From contig NZ_QVMI01000011.1 in assembly GCF_010500965.1 (NCBI RefSeq), forward strand, positions 134,085 through 198,084: DNA of 64,000 nucleotides. Direction: 5' to 3'. Origin of the DNA: Bacteroides sp. 51 (GTDB lineage: Bacteria > Bacteroidota > Bacteroidia > Bacteroidales > Bacteroidaceae). The notes under the pieces are model-generated. The model worked only from the letters and a program-made list of their open reading frames with translations. It made no database searches and was not told the DNA's origin. Positions 31,424 through 41,005 of this stretch are shown piece after piece. Every line of letters starts with the position of its first letter. Position 1 is the stretch's first letter. A program made the position numbers and the translations under genes.

Positions 31424-32553
31424 ACATGTCGACCCATCAACATAGATTACTTGCACTGGATGTGATGAGAGGGATTACTATAGCAGGAATGATCATGGTA
31501 AACAATCCCGGTTCCTGGAAATATGTCTATGCGCCATTGCAACATGCGCAATGGAACGGACTTACCCCCACCGATTTGGTCTTCCCTTTCTTCATGTTCA
31601 TTATGGGAGTTTCCCTGCATATTTCATTCGGCAGATACAAGGGTGAATTGAGTCGGCAGTTGATTGTTAAAATACTAAGGCGTACGCTTTCACTTTTTGT
31701 AGTAGGTTTGGCTCTGGAAGCCTTTTCCAAGATTTGTGCAGGCACATTCGCACTGGAAAGTTTACGCATTCTCGGGGTGATGCAACGCTTAGCGCTGGCG
31801 TATTGCGGAGCGGCATTCCTTACTCAGATAGCAGGAAAGAAATATTACTTATGGGTTAGTGCGGGCATACTTTTGGCGTATGTGCTTGTTATGCAAATCT
31901 TTAACGGTTATGTACAATCTTCCGGCAACCTGCTGGCGATCATTGACACTACCGTATTAGGAGCCGGGCATATCATCAAAGAAACCCTGCCCGGTGGAGA
32001 AACCTTTCCTTTCGAACCTCTGGGACTATTGAGCACCCTGCCCGGTATAGCGCATGTTATGTTGGGGGCTTTCGTCGGGCATATTATAACGGATATCAAA
32101 GACAACCATAAGCGGATCGAACAGATTTTTATTTTCGGAGCTATATTGCTATTTACCGGCTATTTGCTCCAATACCTTGACCCGGTCAATAAGAAACTTT
32201 GGACAAGTTCGTATGCCATCGTCACCTGCGGATTAGGTTCATTGTTCTTAGCTTTACTGATTTGGATCATTGACATACGAGGGCACAGAAAGTGGTGCCG
32301 CCCCTTTGAAGCTTTTGGCATAAACCCTCTTTTCATGTATGTACTGGGGTGGGTGGTTGCCGTTGGCTTAGGTACCATAACCCTACCTGTCGGTGAACAG
32401 GTAGTCAGCCTAAAGAAGTTTTTGTACGAAGGTGTTATGCAGCCGTTATTCGGCGATTATCCGGGTTCACTGATATATGCCCTTTTATTTATCGGCTTTA
32501 TCTGGATATTCGGTCAGATACTCTATAAAAGAAAAATTTATATTAAACTATAA
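31420..32553 (+). CDS. NagX-like transmembrane N-acetyltransferase (HGSNAT family)
   Basis: This 377-residue integral membrane protein resembles the heparan-alpha-glucosaminide N-acetyltransferase/NagX family. Visible marks are 'LALDVMRGITIAGMIMVNNPG', 'GLTPTDLVFPFFMFIMGVSL' and about ten hydrophobic helices. Family members pass acetyl groups from cytoplasmic acetyl-CoA across the membrane to glucosamine in the periplasm. With a glucosaminidase upstream and a GlcNAc-type transporter downstream, the likely job is converting released glucosamine to GlcNAc before import. The ATG at 31420 overlaps the regulator stop codon; the frame is open from a TTG at 31408. Confidence 0.82.
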   Translation: MNMSTHQHRLLALDVMRGITIAGMIMVNNPGSWKYVYAPLQHAQWNGLTPTDLVFPFFMFIMGVSLHISFGRYKGELSRQLIVKILRRTLSLFVVGLALEAFSKICAGTFALESLRILGVMQRLALAYCGAAFLTQIAGKKYYLWVSAGILLAYVLVMQIFNGYVQSSGNLLAIIDTTVLGAGHIIKETLPGGETFPFEPLGLLSTLPGIAHVMLGAFVGHIITDIKDNHKRIEQIFIFGAILLFTGYLLQYLDPVNKKLWTSSYAIVTCGLGSLFLALLIWIIDIRGHRKWCRPFEAFGINPLFMYVLGWVVAVGLGTITLPVGEQVVSLKKFLYEGVMQPLFGDYPGSLIYALLFIGFIWIFGQILYKRKIYIKL

Positions 32554-32575
32554 CCATACTCGATTTCACTATACT

Positions 32576-33901
32576 ATGACACAGGAAAAAACAAATATCA
32601 CCAAAACCGGGAATCTCATTCCTATGTTTACGCTGGGAATGTTGTTCTTTATCTTCGGACTCGTTTCGTGGGTAAACGCCATTCTGATCCCTTATTTCAA
32701 AGTGGCCTGCGAATTAACCCATACCCAGTCTTATTTAGTGGCCCTGGCTTTTTATATTGCCTATCTGGTGATGTCAATTCCTGCGTCGAAATTGTTGAGC
32801 AAAGTGGGATATAAACGCGGCATCATGATCGGTCTGTGGTTTATGGCAGCAGGAACACTCTTATTTATCCCGGCGGCATACACGCGGACGTACGGCATAT
32901 TCCTTACCGGACTTTTCACTATCGGTACAGGCTTATCCATACTCCAGACCGCTGCCAATCCTTATGTAGTGATCATTGGTCCGATAGAATCGGCTGCACG
33001 GAGAATCAGTATCATGGGGTTATGCAATAAAATTGCCGGTATTATTGCTCCGTTACTTTTTGCCGCCGTTATCCTTAAGTCGTCCGATTCTGCATTGTTC
33101 GAAATGATAAAGAACAACGCTATCGAAGGTGCCGAGAAAAGTGCGATGTTGGATGAACTGATCCGCCGGGTCATTGTTCCCTATCTGATACTTTCCGGCT
33201 TTTTATTCCTTTTCGGTTGCCTGATCCGCTTTATAAAGCTTCCCGATATAACATCCGGAGACAGCGATGAAAGCAGCAGTCATACAGACCGGAAATCTAT
33301 TCTGGATTATCCTTACCTGATAATGGGAGCCATTGCTATATTCTTCCATGTGGCTGCACAGATCATATCCATTGATACAGTTATCAGCTATGCCGAAATG
33401 ATGGGGCTCGACCTGAACGAAGCTAAGATATTTCCAAGCATAACACTATCCTGCGCTTTGTTGGGCTATTTCCTGGGTATTCTGTTGATCCCCAAAGTAA
33501 TCAGTCAGAAGAACATGCTCCGGATTGTAACTACCGTGGGACTTGTATTCTCCATTTGCATACTATTTGTTTCGGGCCATGTGCATCTTCTGGGTATGGA
33601 TACGGATGCTTCTATCTGGTTCCTTTGTCTGTTGGGCATTCCTAATGCCTTGATATATGCCGGTATATGGCCGTTGGCTATCCATGATCTGGGCAAATGG
33701 ACGAGCCGTGGATCATCTCTCATGGTTATGGCACTATGTGGTAATGCTTTTATGCCCGTCATTTACGGTATGCTTGCCGATAGTTACGGATTGCGTATAG
33801 GTTACGTTGTGCTTATTCCTTGTTTTCTTTACTTAATGTTTTATGCTTTTTACGGGCATAAAGTGAATAAATGGTCGGAACTATGGAAAGGAACCAAATG
33901 A
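32576..33901 (+). CDS. MFS sugar transporter, NagP/FucP-like
   Basis: This 441-residue major facilitator protein has about twelve hydrophobic helices. The start 'TLGMLFFIFGLVSWVNAILIPYFK' and 'GTGLSILQTAANPYVVIIGP' match the FucP/GluP/NagP group of sugar-proton symporters. In this operon, next to nagA and nagB, GlcNAc or glucosamine is the most likely substrate. The long hydrophilic loop 'DITSGDSDESSSHTDRK' lies near the middle. The ATG at 32576 fits the start of the family, and the stop overlaps the nagA start (ATGA at 33898). Confidence 0.85.
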   Translation: MTQEKTNITKTGNLIPMFTLGMLFFIFGLVSWVNAILIPYFKVACELTHTQSYLVALAFYIAYLVMSIPASKLLSKVGYKRGIMIGLWFMAAGTLLFIPAAYTRTYGIFLTGLFTIGTGLSILQTAANPYVVIIGPIESAARRISIMGLCNKIAGIIAPLLFAAVILKSSDSALFEMIKNNAIEGAEKSAMLDELIRRVIVPYLILSGFLFLFGCLIRFIKLPDITSGDSDESSSHTDRKSILDYPYLIMGAIAIFFHVAAQIISIDTVISYAEMMGLDLNEAKIFPSITLSCALLGYFLGILLIPKVISQKNMLRIVTTVGLVFSICILFVSGHVHLLGMDTDASIWFLCLLGIPNALIYAGIWPLAIHDLGKWTSRGSSLMVMALCGNAFMPVIYGMLADSYGLRIGYVVLIPCFLYLMFYAFYGHKVNKWSELWKGTK

Positions 33902-35064
33902 TACGCATTTACAACGGAGAGATCATCACTCCCGATCAAAACCTGGGCATAGGTACGGTGGTGATAGATGGCGGCACGATCGTAGGCGTGGAAAAAGGAA
34001 ACGTCGAAGTACCCGGTTGCCTGTCGGTGGATGCCGAAGGTGCTTATATTTCTCCCGGTTTTATTGATATCCATACGCATGGGGCAGGGGATGCCGATTT
34101 TATGGACTGCACGGAAGAAGCTTGCCTGTGTATAGCACGTACACACGCCCGGTATGGAACCACGTTGCTTTATCCTACGACTCTGGCCTCGGAGAATGAA
34201 GAATTATTTCGTTTTTTCGATATATACAACCGTGTAAAAGACCAGCAGGAAGGAGCGGCTTTCGGTGGATTACACCTCGAAGGTCCTTACTTCAGCTATG
34301 CTTTTCGCGGAGCACAAGATCCTAAATTCCTGCGGAATCCGGAACCTCAGGAATATATGGAGATACTGGAACGTTGCAGCGATATTACAAGATGGAGTCT
34401 GGCGCCCGAATTGCCCGGAGCATTGGCTTTTGCCGATGAGTTGTGCAAACGGGGTATCAAACCTTCCATCGCACATACCGATGCGATCTATGAAGATATT
34501 CTCGAAGCCCATCGTCATGGTTTCAGGCATATCACCCATTTCTATTCTTGTATGAATGGCATTACCCGCCGAAATGCTTTCCGGTATGCAGGTTGTATTG
34601 AAGCCGGATATCTGATGGACGATATGTATCTCGAAATCATTGCAGATGGCATTCATGTACCCAAACCGCTTATGCAGCTTGTAACCAGGATAAAAGGAGC
34701 AGATAAAATCGCCCTGGTTACAGATTCTATGAGAGGAGCGGGGATGCCTGAAGGGAAGAGTATTCTAGGTAGCCTGTCCAGAGGACAAGAAGTCATTATT
34801 GAAGATGGGGTGGCCAAGATGCCCGACCGGCAATCTTTTGCCGGCAGTGTCGCTACGGCAGACCGGTTGGTTCGGAACATGTATCAGGTGGCCGGGCAAC
34901 CGTTGACGGATGCCGTAAAAATGATGAGCCTTACTCCGGCTACCATGATGGGTATCGAAGGTCATAAAGGTAAGATCGCCGTAGGTTATGATGCGGATAT
35001 AATCGTTTTTGACGAAAATGTAAACATTAAACACACCTTCGTAAAAGGAAAAAAAACATTCTGA
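33898..35064 (+). CDS. nagA: N-acetylglucosamine-6-phosphate deacetylase
   Basis: This 388-residue cytoplasmic amidohydrolase makes glucosamine-6-phosphate and acetate from GlcNAc-6-P. It shows the family metal and catalytic motifs 'GFIDIHTHGAG' (His59, His61), 'GLHLEGPYFS', 'IAHTDA', 'HITHFYSCMNGI' and the catalytic Asp in 'VTDSMRGAGMP', plus the C-terminal 'LTPATMMGIEGHKGKIAVGYDADI'. The ATG at 33898 overlaps the transporter stop codon, giving tight coupling; in-frame ATGs lie at 33871 and 33883 but would intrude into the transporter gene. nagB follows five bases downstream. No sugar kinase is present nearby to supply its substrate. Confidence 0.92.
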   Translation: MIRIYNGEIITPDQNLGIGTVVIDGGTIVGVEKGNVEVPGCLSVDAEGAYISPGFIDIHTHGAGDADFMDCTEEACLCIARTHARYGTTLLYPTTLASENEELFRFFDIYNRVKDQQEGAAFGGLHLEGPYFSYAFRGAQDPKFLRNPEPQEYMEILERCSDITRWSLAPELPGALAFADELCKRGIKPSIAHTDAIYEDILEAHRHGFRHITHFYSCMNGITRRNAFRYAGCIEAGYLMDDMYLEIIADGIHVPKPLMQLVTRIKGADKIALVTDSMRGAGMPEGKSILGSLSRGQEVIIEDGVAKMPDRQSFAGSVATADRLVRNMYQVAGQPLTDAVKMMSLTPATMMGIEGHKGKIAVGYDADIIVFDENVNIKHTFVKGKKTF

Positions 35065-35069
35065 TTATA

Positions 35070-35828
35070 ATGAAAGAAATGAATAAAGATCTCCTGGATA
35101 TCAAAATATACGATACCCGAGAGCAACTCGGTTTTGCTGCAGCTCTCGATGCTGCAACATATATTAACGAATTATTGGAACAACAAAATGAGGTAAATAT
35201 CCTGTTTGCCGCTGCTCCGTCACAGAATGAATTTCTGTCGGCACTACAACAGCACCCTATAACATGGAGTTGTATCAATGCTTTGCATATGGACGAGTAT
35301 ATCGGACTGAAAGAGAATGATACCCAACGTTTCGGTAACTACCTGAAGAGACAAATATTCGATAAGGTTAATCTGAAATCGGTTCATTATCTTTTTGTGG
35401 AAAACGCTCTTCCGGAAGATATCTGCCAACGCTATAGCGAGATACTCGATAAATACCCTGTTGATATTGTATTCATGGGTATCGGAGAGAACGGGCATAT
35501 CGCATTCAATGATCCGCATGTTGCTTTGTTTGACGACCCGGCTCAGGTGAAAATCGTTGTACTGGATGCCGTATGCCGGGAACAACAAGTACACGATGGT
35601 TGCTTTGACAGCATTGAAGATGTTCCGGAGGAAGCGGTTACGCTAACCATCCCCGCCATGATGAAGGCCCGCCGAATCTTTTGTATTGTTCCGGCAGCGT
35701 CCAAAGCAAATGCGGTAGCCGAAACTGTCAATGGAGAAATTACGGCTGCCTGTCCTGCTTCCATCCTCCGTACACATAAGGCAACGACCTTATATTGCGA
35801 TCAGGATAGTGCTAAATATCTAATTTAA
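35070..35828 (+). CDS. nagB: Glucosamine-6-phosphate deaminase
   Basis: This 252-residue enzyme of the NagB/6-phosphogluconolactonase fold converts glucosamine-6-P to fructose-6-P and ammonia. Motifs are 'NILFAAAPSQNEFL' (phosphate loop), 'LHMDEYIGL' with Asp75 and 'GIGENGHIAFNDP' with His143. It begins five bases after nagA, so the pathway is encoded in order. A galactosamine-6-P-type deaminase is the main alternative, but the association with nagA and the glucosaminidase favours NagB. The start could be 35070 or the ATG at 35079. Confidence 0.88.
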   Translation: MKEMNKDLLDIKIYDTREQLGFAAALDAATYINELLEQQNEVNILFAAAPSQNEFLSALQQHPITWSCINALHMDEYIGLKENDTQRFGNYLKRQIFDKVNLKSVHYLFVENALPEDICQRYSEILDKYPVDIVFMGIGENGHIAFNDPHVALFDDPAQVKIVVLDAVCREQQVHDGCFDSIEDVPEEAVTLTIPAMMKARRIFCIVPAASKANAVAETVNGEITAACPASILRTHKATTLYCDQDSAKYLI

Positions 35829-35838
35829 TTAAATCGCT

Positions 35839-37398
35839 ATGAATCATCCGGTTTTAATCAGAAGCATTGTTTTATTCATCTTTGTCATGTGTACGTCTTT
35901 GGGTATGAGAGCGCAAAGTCAGGCAGAGCATAGTTTCCGTGTTAAAGGATTCTATATTGATTGCCGTACAGAGGTGATGAAAATGCCTGCTATCAAACAG
36001 CAGGTTCTTGAACTCTCACAGAAGGGGATCAATACACTTTTGTTCGAATATGAAGCTACTTTCCCATTCAAACAACATGCTACGCTATGCAATGAATTTG
36101 CCTATACGGAAGCAGAAGTAAAAGACTTGGTAAGCTATTCGGCGGGATTAGGCGTTGAAGTTATTCCTTTACAAAACTGCTTCGGGCATTGCGAGTATAT
36201 CCTTAGGCACGACCGTTATGCACATCTTCGGGAAGATAAAAAAGAGGTGTCGCAAGTTTGTCCGCTAAAGATTAATGAAGCCTCGCAAGTATTCGGAGAA
36301 ATCTTTCGCGAAGTAGCCGCCCTGCATCCATCGAAATATTTCCATATCGGAGCCGACGAAACTTATCTGTTGGGCGATTGCAAGAATTGTGCTGTCGTAG
36401 CGGCTAAGGAAGGTAAATCCCGGTTGTTTGTGGATTATGTTAAGGCGATGTGCAAGATTGTGACGGAAATGGGAAAAACCCCGATTATCTGGGCAGATAT
36501 TATCCTTATGCATCCCGATGCCGTACATGAATTACCTAAAGAATTGGTTCTGATCGATTGGAACTACGGATGGGAACCCGACCGTTTCGGTAAACTTGAA
36601 AACCTATATGCCACAGGTGCCGAAGTGTGGGGTGCGAGCTCTATGCGCTCGCACCCGGACAACATCTATTTAACGCAATGGGAAAAGCATTTCAACAACC
36701 TGACTACTTTCGTTCCTTTTGCCCGGGAAAAAAACTATAAAGGAATGATCCAGACATCGTGGTCTACTAGTGGAACTTACGGATTCCATTATGACACCAA
36801 CTCGGAGATTATTAATATGCAACCGGTGCGTAGTGTATATCCTACATTAGGATTTAATGTATTGATTGATGCTACTTGTACGGCTTTCAATTCCACTCAG
36901 CCGTTGAACGGAAAGGAATTTGCGATGGATTATGCCCGCAAACAGTACGGACTAACCGCCGCAGAATGCGAAATATTCTGGGAATATCTTACTCATCCGC
37001 AATTCGTGATCCTGCAATCGTTTAAAGATGAAAAGGGTACTCCTGTAGCCACTGTACTTGATGATTGTATGAAGTTGAAGGATAAATTCAGTAAACTTTC
37101 GCCTGGGAAGAACAAAGAAGAGTTTGAGCATTATAAATTGATGCTGGATCTTCGGATTAATTATCTGACTTATAAAAAAATAGAAGCCTTTTATGAGTCA
37201 CCCGAATACACCCGTTCGCACGCTTCGCAACTGATCAATCAACTAAAACCTGTTATCTCTGAATCGGACGAACTAAGCAAACGATTTATCAAACTAAACA
37301 AAGACTATCTGAAACCCGGACAACCAGAATATATCAATCACATACGGACTGAAAAAATGAAGTCGCTCTATCAGTGGCTTGTTAACCAGCAAAACTGA
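35839..37398 (+). CDS. GH20 beta-N-acetylhexosaminidase-like protein (secreted)
   Basis: This 519-residue secreted protein has a Sec signal ending near 'GMRAQS' and a GH20-type TIM barrel. The catalytic pair Asp173-Glu174 is in 'YFHIGADETYLLGDC', with 'VIPLQNCFGHCEYILRH' and 'TPIIWADIILMHP' as further barrel strands. GH20 enzymes remove beta-linked GlcNAc or GalNAc by substrate-assisted catalysis. The usual N-terminal GH20b domain is absent: the barrel begins about 35 residues in with 'FRVKGFYIDCRTE'. The extra ~170 C-terminal residues are helical. Ten bases separate it from nagB, so it is probably the last gene of the nag operon. Confidence 0.82.
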   Translation: MNHPVLIRSIVLFIFVMCTSLGMRAQSQAEHSFRVKGFYIDCRTEVMKMPAIKQQVLELSQKGINTLLFEYEATFPFKQHATLCNEFAYTEAEVKDLVSYSAGLGVEVIPLQNCFGHCEYILRHDRYAHLREDKKEVSQVCPLKINEASQVFGEIFREVAALHPSKYFHIGADETYLLGDCKNCAVVAAKEGKSRLFVDYVKAMCKIVTEMGKTPIIWADIILMHPDAVHELPKELVLIDWNYGWEPDRFGKLENLYATGAEVWGASSMRSHPDNIYLTQWEKHFNNLTTFVPFAREKNYKGMIQTSWSTSGTYGFHYDTNSEIINMQPVRSVYPTLGFNVLIDATCTAFNSTQPLNGKEFAMDYARKQYGLTAAECEIFWEYLTHPQFVILQSFKDEKGTPVATVLDDCMKLKDKFSKLSPGKNKEEFEHYKLMLDLRINYLTYKKIEAFYESPEYTRSHASQLINQLKPVISESDELSKRFIKLNKDYLKPGQPEYINHIRTEKMKSLYQWLVNQQN

Positions 37399-37674
37399 TC
37401 GTAGCAGACACTGCACGTATCGATAAGTTTCTCTGACTATTGATTCTTTTCCTACCGGAAGGAAGAGTATCCGCACTTGGTATCTCCAATAGAAATATCT
37501 GAAAATCTAATTAATAACTAATTCTTAGTAAACATGAAAAGCAAAAAAGAACTTTTACAGCCCAACCTGTATACTTAGGTTACCTGTGTCTAATGCATGA
37601 AGTTGAATTCTAACCCTATTATCCAATTTCAAGATATGGAATATTTGTACTAATTGTAACAAATTGTTTTAATA

Positions 37675-40600
37675 ATGAAAAAGCAAAAACAAATAAAAAT
37701 CAGACGTTTTTCGCATGTACTGTCTTATAGGATATTACAATGTATGCTTGTTTGTGCCATTTCTGTACAAACGGCTTTCAGTCAAACCAATGATATTATG
37801 ATAAAAGGTCAAATTACCGACCAGTTTGGGGAGACAATGATTGGCGTAAATGTGATGGTAAAGGATGCTTTTACCGGAACAATTACTGATATGGATGGAA
37901 ATTACAGACTCTCGGCTCCATCGAATGCAACACTTGTCTTTTCGAGTGTGGGTATGGAGACACAGGAAATTAAAGTAGCAGGACGTACAACAATCAATGT
38001 GGTGATGGCAGAAGCGGCACAAAGCATTGAAGAAGTTGTTGTAACGGCTTTTGCCACACAAAAGAAGATAAACGTAACGGGTGCAATTTCTGCCGTATCC
38101 GGTAAGGATATTCTGGCATCGCCGGTTTCCAATATATCCAATGCCCTTGTTGGGGTTACCCCTGGTTTAAGCGCTGTGCAGGCAGGAGGAGAGCCCGGTA
38201 GAAATGAAGCAGACATCACTATTCGTGGTGTAGCCACTTATGGTAGTACGGCGCCGTTGATTGTAATTGATGGAATTGAGCAGGCTGCCGAACAGGCGTT
38301 CACCGCATTCAACTCTATCGACCCGAATGAAATCTTAGGAATCAGTGTATTGAAAGATGCTTCTTCCACTGCGGTGTATGGTATTCGTGCTGCCAATGGA
38401 GTGATTATCGTAACTACTAAAAGGGGTGGTTTAGGTAAACCAAGAGTCAGTCTTTCTTCCAACTTCGGATTTACTAAAGCTACAGCCCTGCAAAAAGGTC
38501 TTTCTTCTTATGATTGGGCCAGCTTCCGTAATGAAGGTGTGCAGAATGAAATGGATGCTTTTGGAAATCAGGCATTGTCATCCTATCTATACAGTGAAGA
38601 CGACTTGTGGAAGTTTAAAAACAACCGCGATTTCACTCCGGCAGAAGTAGATGCGATGACGCACTTAACGGCTGCTCAACGCGAACAACTAAAAAATAGT
38701 CCAGCTCTGTATTACGGAAGTAACGACCTTTATGCACAACAGTTTGGTGAATATGGTCCGCAGTGGCAGGTCAATGTTAACCTGTCGGGTGGTACGGAGA
38801 AAGTGAAGTATTTTGCTTCGTTAGGTTATCTCAATCAGGGAAGCATTACCGATGCGGCTAAATATTATGGATCGGACACCGGATCGCAATTTACACGCTA
38901 TAACTTCAGAGCCAACGTAGATATTGATGTAATAAAGAATACAACGATTTCGGTAAACATGGCCGGACAGTTTGGTACAACACAAGGTCCCGGTATTGAT
39001 GCAGAGGATCCTTATAACCTGAGTTCACGTTATAAGATCATTATGCAATATATTTATGACGGTAACCCCTTTATGGCACCGGGTATTATTGACAATCACC
39101 TGATTAGTGGATTAAACAGACCCGCTGGTTCCGTTCAGGAAAGTTTGTTTCAGAAAACCGGAAGTACGGTAGGAGATCAGAATGCTGTTTACAATCTGTT
39201 GAAATCGGGAACAGGTTATCTCTACAACACCCTACTTGATAATACCATAAGAATCAAACACTCTATGACTTATCTGGTCAAAGGATTGAGTATACAGGCA
39301 TCGTTGAACTATCAGGACAACTACAACAGATATGTGACCAAACGACCTTCCATACCGGAATACACCGTAAGAAGAGGAATGGACGATCCTAATGTATTGG
39401 AATTCTTCGGCGGAGGTATTGGTGGTGATACTTTTACTTCGAAAGGTTATAGCAATTGGAATAAACTATATATCGACGCCGGGCTTACGTATGACGGCAC
39501 TTTTGGTGATCATAATATCGGTTTATTATTCCTGGGTAAAGCATCAAGGTACACCATGCCGGATGATGTGAACAATACTCCTTCCGGTATTATGGGTTTG
39601 GTGGGTCGTTTTACTTACGACTACAAGCAACGCTATATGGCCGAATTCAATATGGGTTACAACGGTACCGAGCAATTTGCCGAAGGAAAACGATTTGGTT
39701 TCTTCCCCGCTTTCTCGCTGGGTTGGGTACCCAGCAATGAATCGTTCTTCCCCGAAAATGATTGGGTAACATTCCTGAAGTTCCGTGGCTCGTATGGTGA
39801 AGTGGGTAATGACCAGTTAGGACAGAGCAGGTACCTGTATCTTCCCAACACTTACCGGTTAAATCAAGGCGGGTATTATTTCGGAACTTCCGATGGTTCG
39901 TCTCCCAATGCATATTATCCGGGGGCGGCGGAAGGAAATCTGGGTAACCCGAATGTGACGTGGGAGAAAGCCAAGAAATATGATATCGGTTTTGAGGCTC
40001 GTTTCTTTAAAGATAAACTATCCCTTACATTTGATTACTTCAACGAAGACCGTGAAAACATCCTCACCCGTTTGGGCGTAATACCCGCTTCGTATGGTGT
40101 GGCTGCCGGCAGCGTACCTCCTGCCAATGTAGGAGAAACCAACAATAAAGGATATGAAGTTGTATTGGGTTGGAATGATCAGATCGGTAAAGTAGGTTAC
40201 CAGATCGAAGGAAATATGAGCTATACCAAGAATAAAATTCTTTATAAGGCAGAAGCTCCTAACCCTTACGATTGGATGAATGAAACAGGACACAGCATCG
40301 GGCAGCGATTCGGATTGAAGAGCGATGGTTTATATAATACATTAGAAGAACTAAACTCACGCCCTTACAATACGTTTACCAGTAATAAGACGACATTGGG
40401 AGATATCAAGTATATTGATTTAAATGGTGACGGGGTAATTGACAATAAAGACATTGCTCCTATCGGTTACCCAAACAGAGCCCAATACCAATTTGGTGTT
40501 AAACTAGGATTCACCTATAAAGGATTTGATTTGAGAATGCTGTTCAATGGTACAGCTAACGGATCGTTCTACCTGCGCAGAATATCTATTCCATTCTACA

Positions 40601-40992
40601 AGAATGCAGGAAATGCCTTCAAATGGCAATATGACGGACGGTGGACTCCCGAAAAGTATGCAGCAGGTGAAAAGATCACCTATCCTCGTGCTACGTTTAA
40701 CTCCGATATCAACAGTCATAACTTCTTAAACAGTGACTATTGGATGATGCCGAATGATTTCTTTAAACTTAAAAACATAGAATTAGGATATACGTTCCCT
40801 TCCAGCATGCGCTTTATGCAAGCTGCCAAGATTTCATCTTTGCGTTTGTATGCCAATGCAAACAATGTATACACGTTCATAAACAAGATGAGGCACATCG
40901 GTATCGACCCGGAAACCAGAGAAACCAGCGATTATTCTTATGTCTATCCTATTACAACGACCGTTGTTTTCGGATTCACCATTCAATATTAA
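37675..40992 (+). CDS. SusC-like TonB-dependent outer-membrane transporter (first pair)
   Basis: This 1,105-residue outer-membrane importer has a Sec signal, an N-terminal carboxypeptidase-regulatory-like domain ('IKGQITDQFGETMIGVNVMVK'), the plug domain ('TIRGVATYGSTAPLIVIDGIEQ', 'GISVLKDASSTAVYGIRAANGVIIV') and a beta-barrel ending in aromatic 'TVVFGFTIQY'. SusC proteins import oligosaccharides with TonB energy and pair with a SusD lid, whose gene follows 13 bases later. In this locus the cargo is probably an amino-sugar oligosaccharide. Confidence 0.95.
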   Translation: MKKQKQIKIRRFSHVLSYRILQCMLVCAISVQTAFSQTNDIMIKGQITDQFGETMIGVNVMVKDAFTGTITDMDGNYRLSAPSNATLVFSSVGMETQEIKVAGRTTINVVMAEAAQSIEEVVVTAFATQKKINVTGAISAVSGKDILASPVSNISNALVGVTPGLSAVQAGGEPGRNEADITIRGVATYGSTAPLIVIDGIEQAAEQAFTAFNSIDPNEILGISVLKDASSTAVYGIRAANGVIIVTTKRGGLGKPRVSLSSNFGFTKATALQKGLSSYDWASFRNEGVQNEMDAFGNQALSSYLYSEDDLWKFKNNRDFTPAEVDAMTHLTAAQREQLKNSPALYYGSNDLYAQQFGEYGPQWQVNVNLSGGTEKVKYFASLGYLNQGSITDAAKYYGSDTGSQFTRYNFRANVDIDVIKNTTISVNMAGQFGTTQGPGIDAEDPYNLSSRYKIIMQYIYDGNPFMAPGIIDNHLISGLNRPAGSVQESLFQKTGSTVGDQNAVYNLLKSGTGYLYNTLLDNTIRIKHSMTYLVKGLSIQASLNYQDNYNRYVTKRPSIPEYTVRRGMDDPNVLEFFGGGIGGDTFTSKGYSNWNKLYIDAGLTYDGTFGDHNIGLLFLGKASRYTMPDDVNNTPSGIMGLVGRFTYDYKQRYMAEFNMGYNGTEQFAEGKRFGFFPAFSLGWVPSNESFFPENDWVTFLKFRGSYGEVGNDQLGQSRYLYLPNTYRLNQGGYYFGTSDGSSPNAYYPGAAEGNLGNPNVTWEKAKKYDIGFEARFFKDKLSLTFDYFNEDRENILTRLGVIPASYGVAAGSVPPANVGETNNKGYEVVLGWNDQIGKVGYQIEGNMSYTKNKILYKAEAPNPYDWMNETGHSIGQRFGLKSDGLYNTLEELNSRPYNTFTSNKTTLGDIKYIDLNGDGVIDNKDIAPIGYPNRAQYQFGVKLGFTYKGFDLRMLFNGTANGSFYLRRISIPFYKNAGNAFKWQYDGRWTPEKYAAGEKITYPRATFNSDINSHNFLNSDYWMMPNDFFKLKNIELGYTFPSSMRFMQAAKISSLRLYANANNVYTFINKMRHIGIDPETRETSDYSYVYPITTTVVFGFTIQY

Positions 40993-41005
40993 AACAGGAA
41001 TTATC

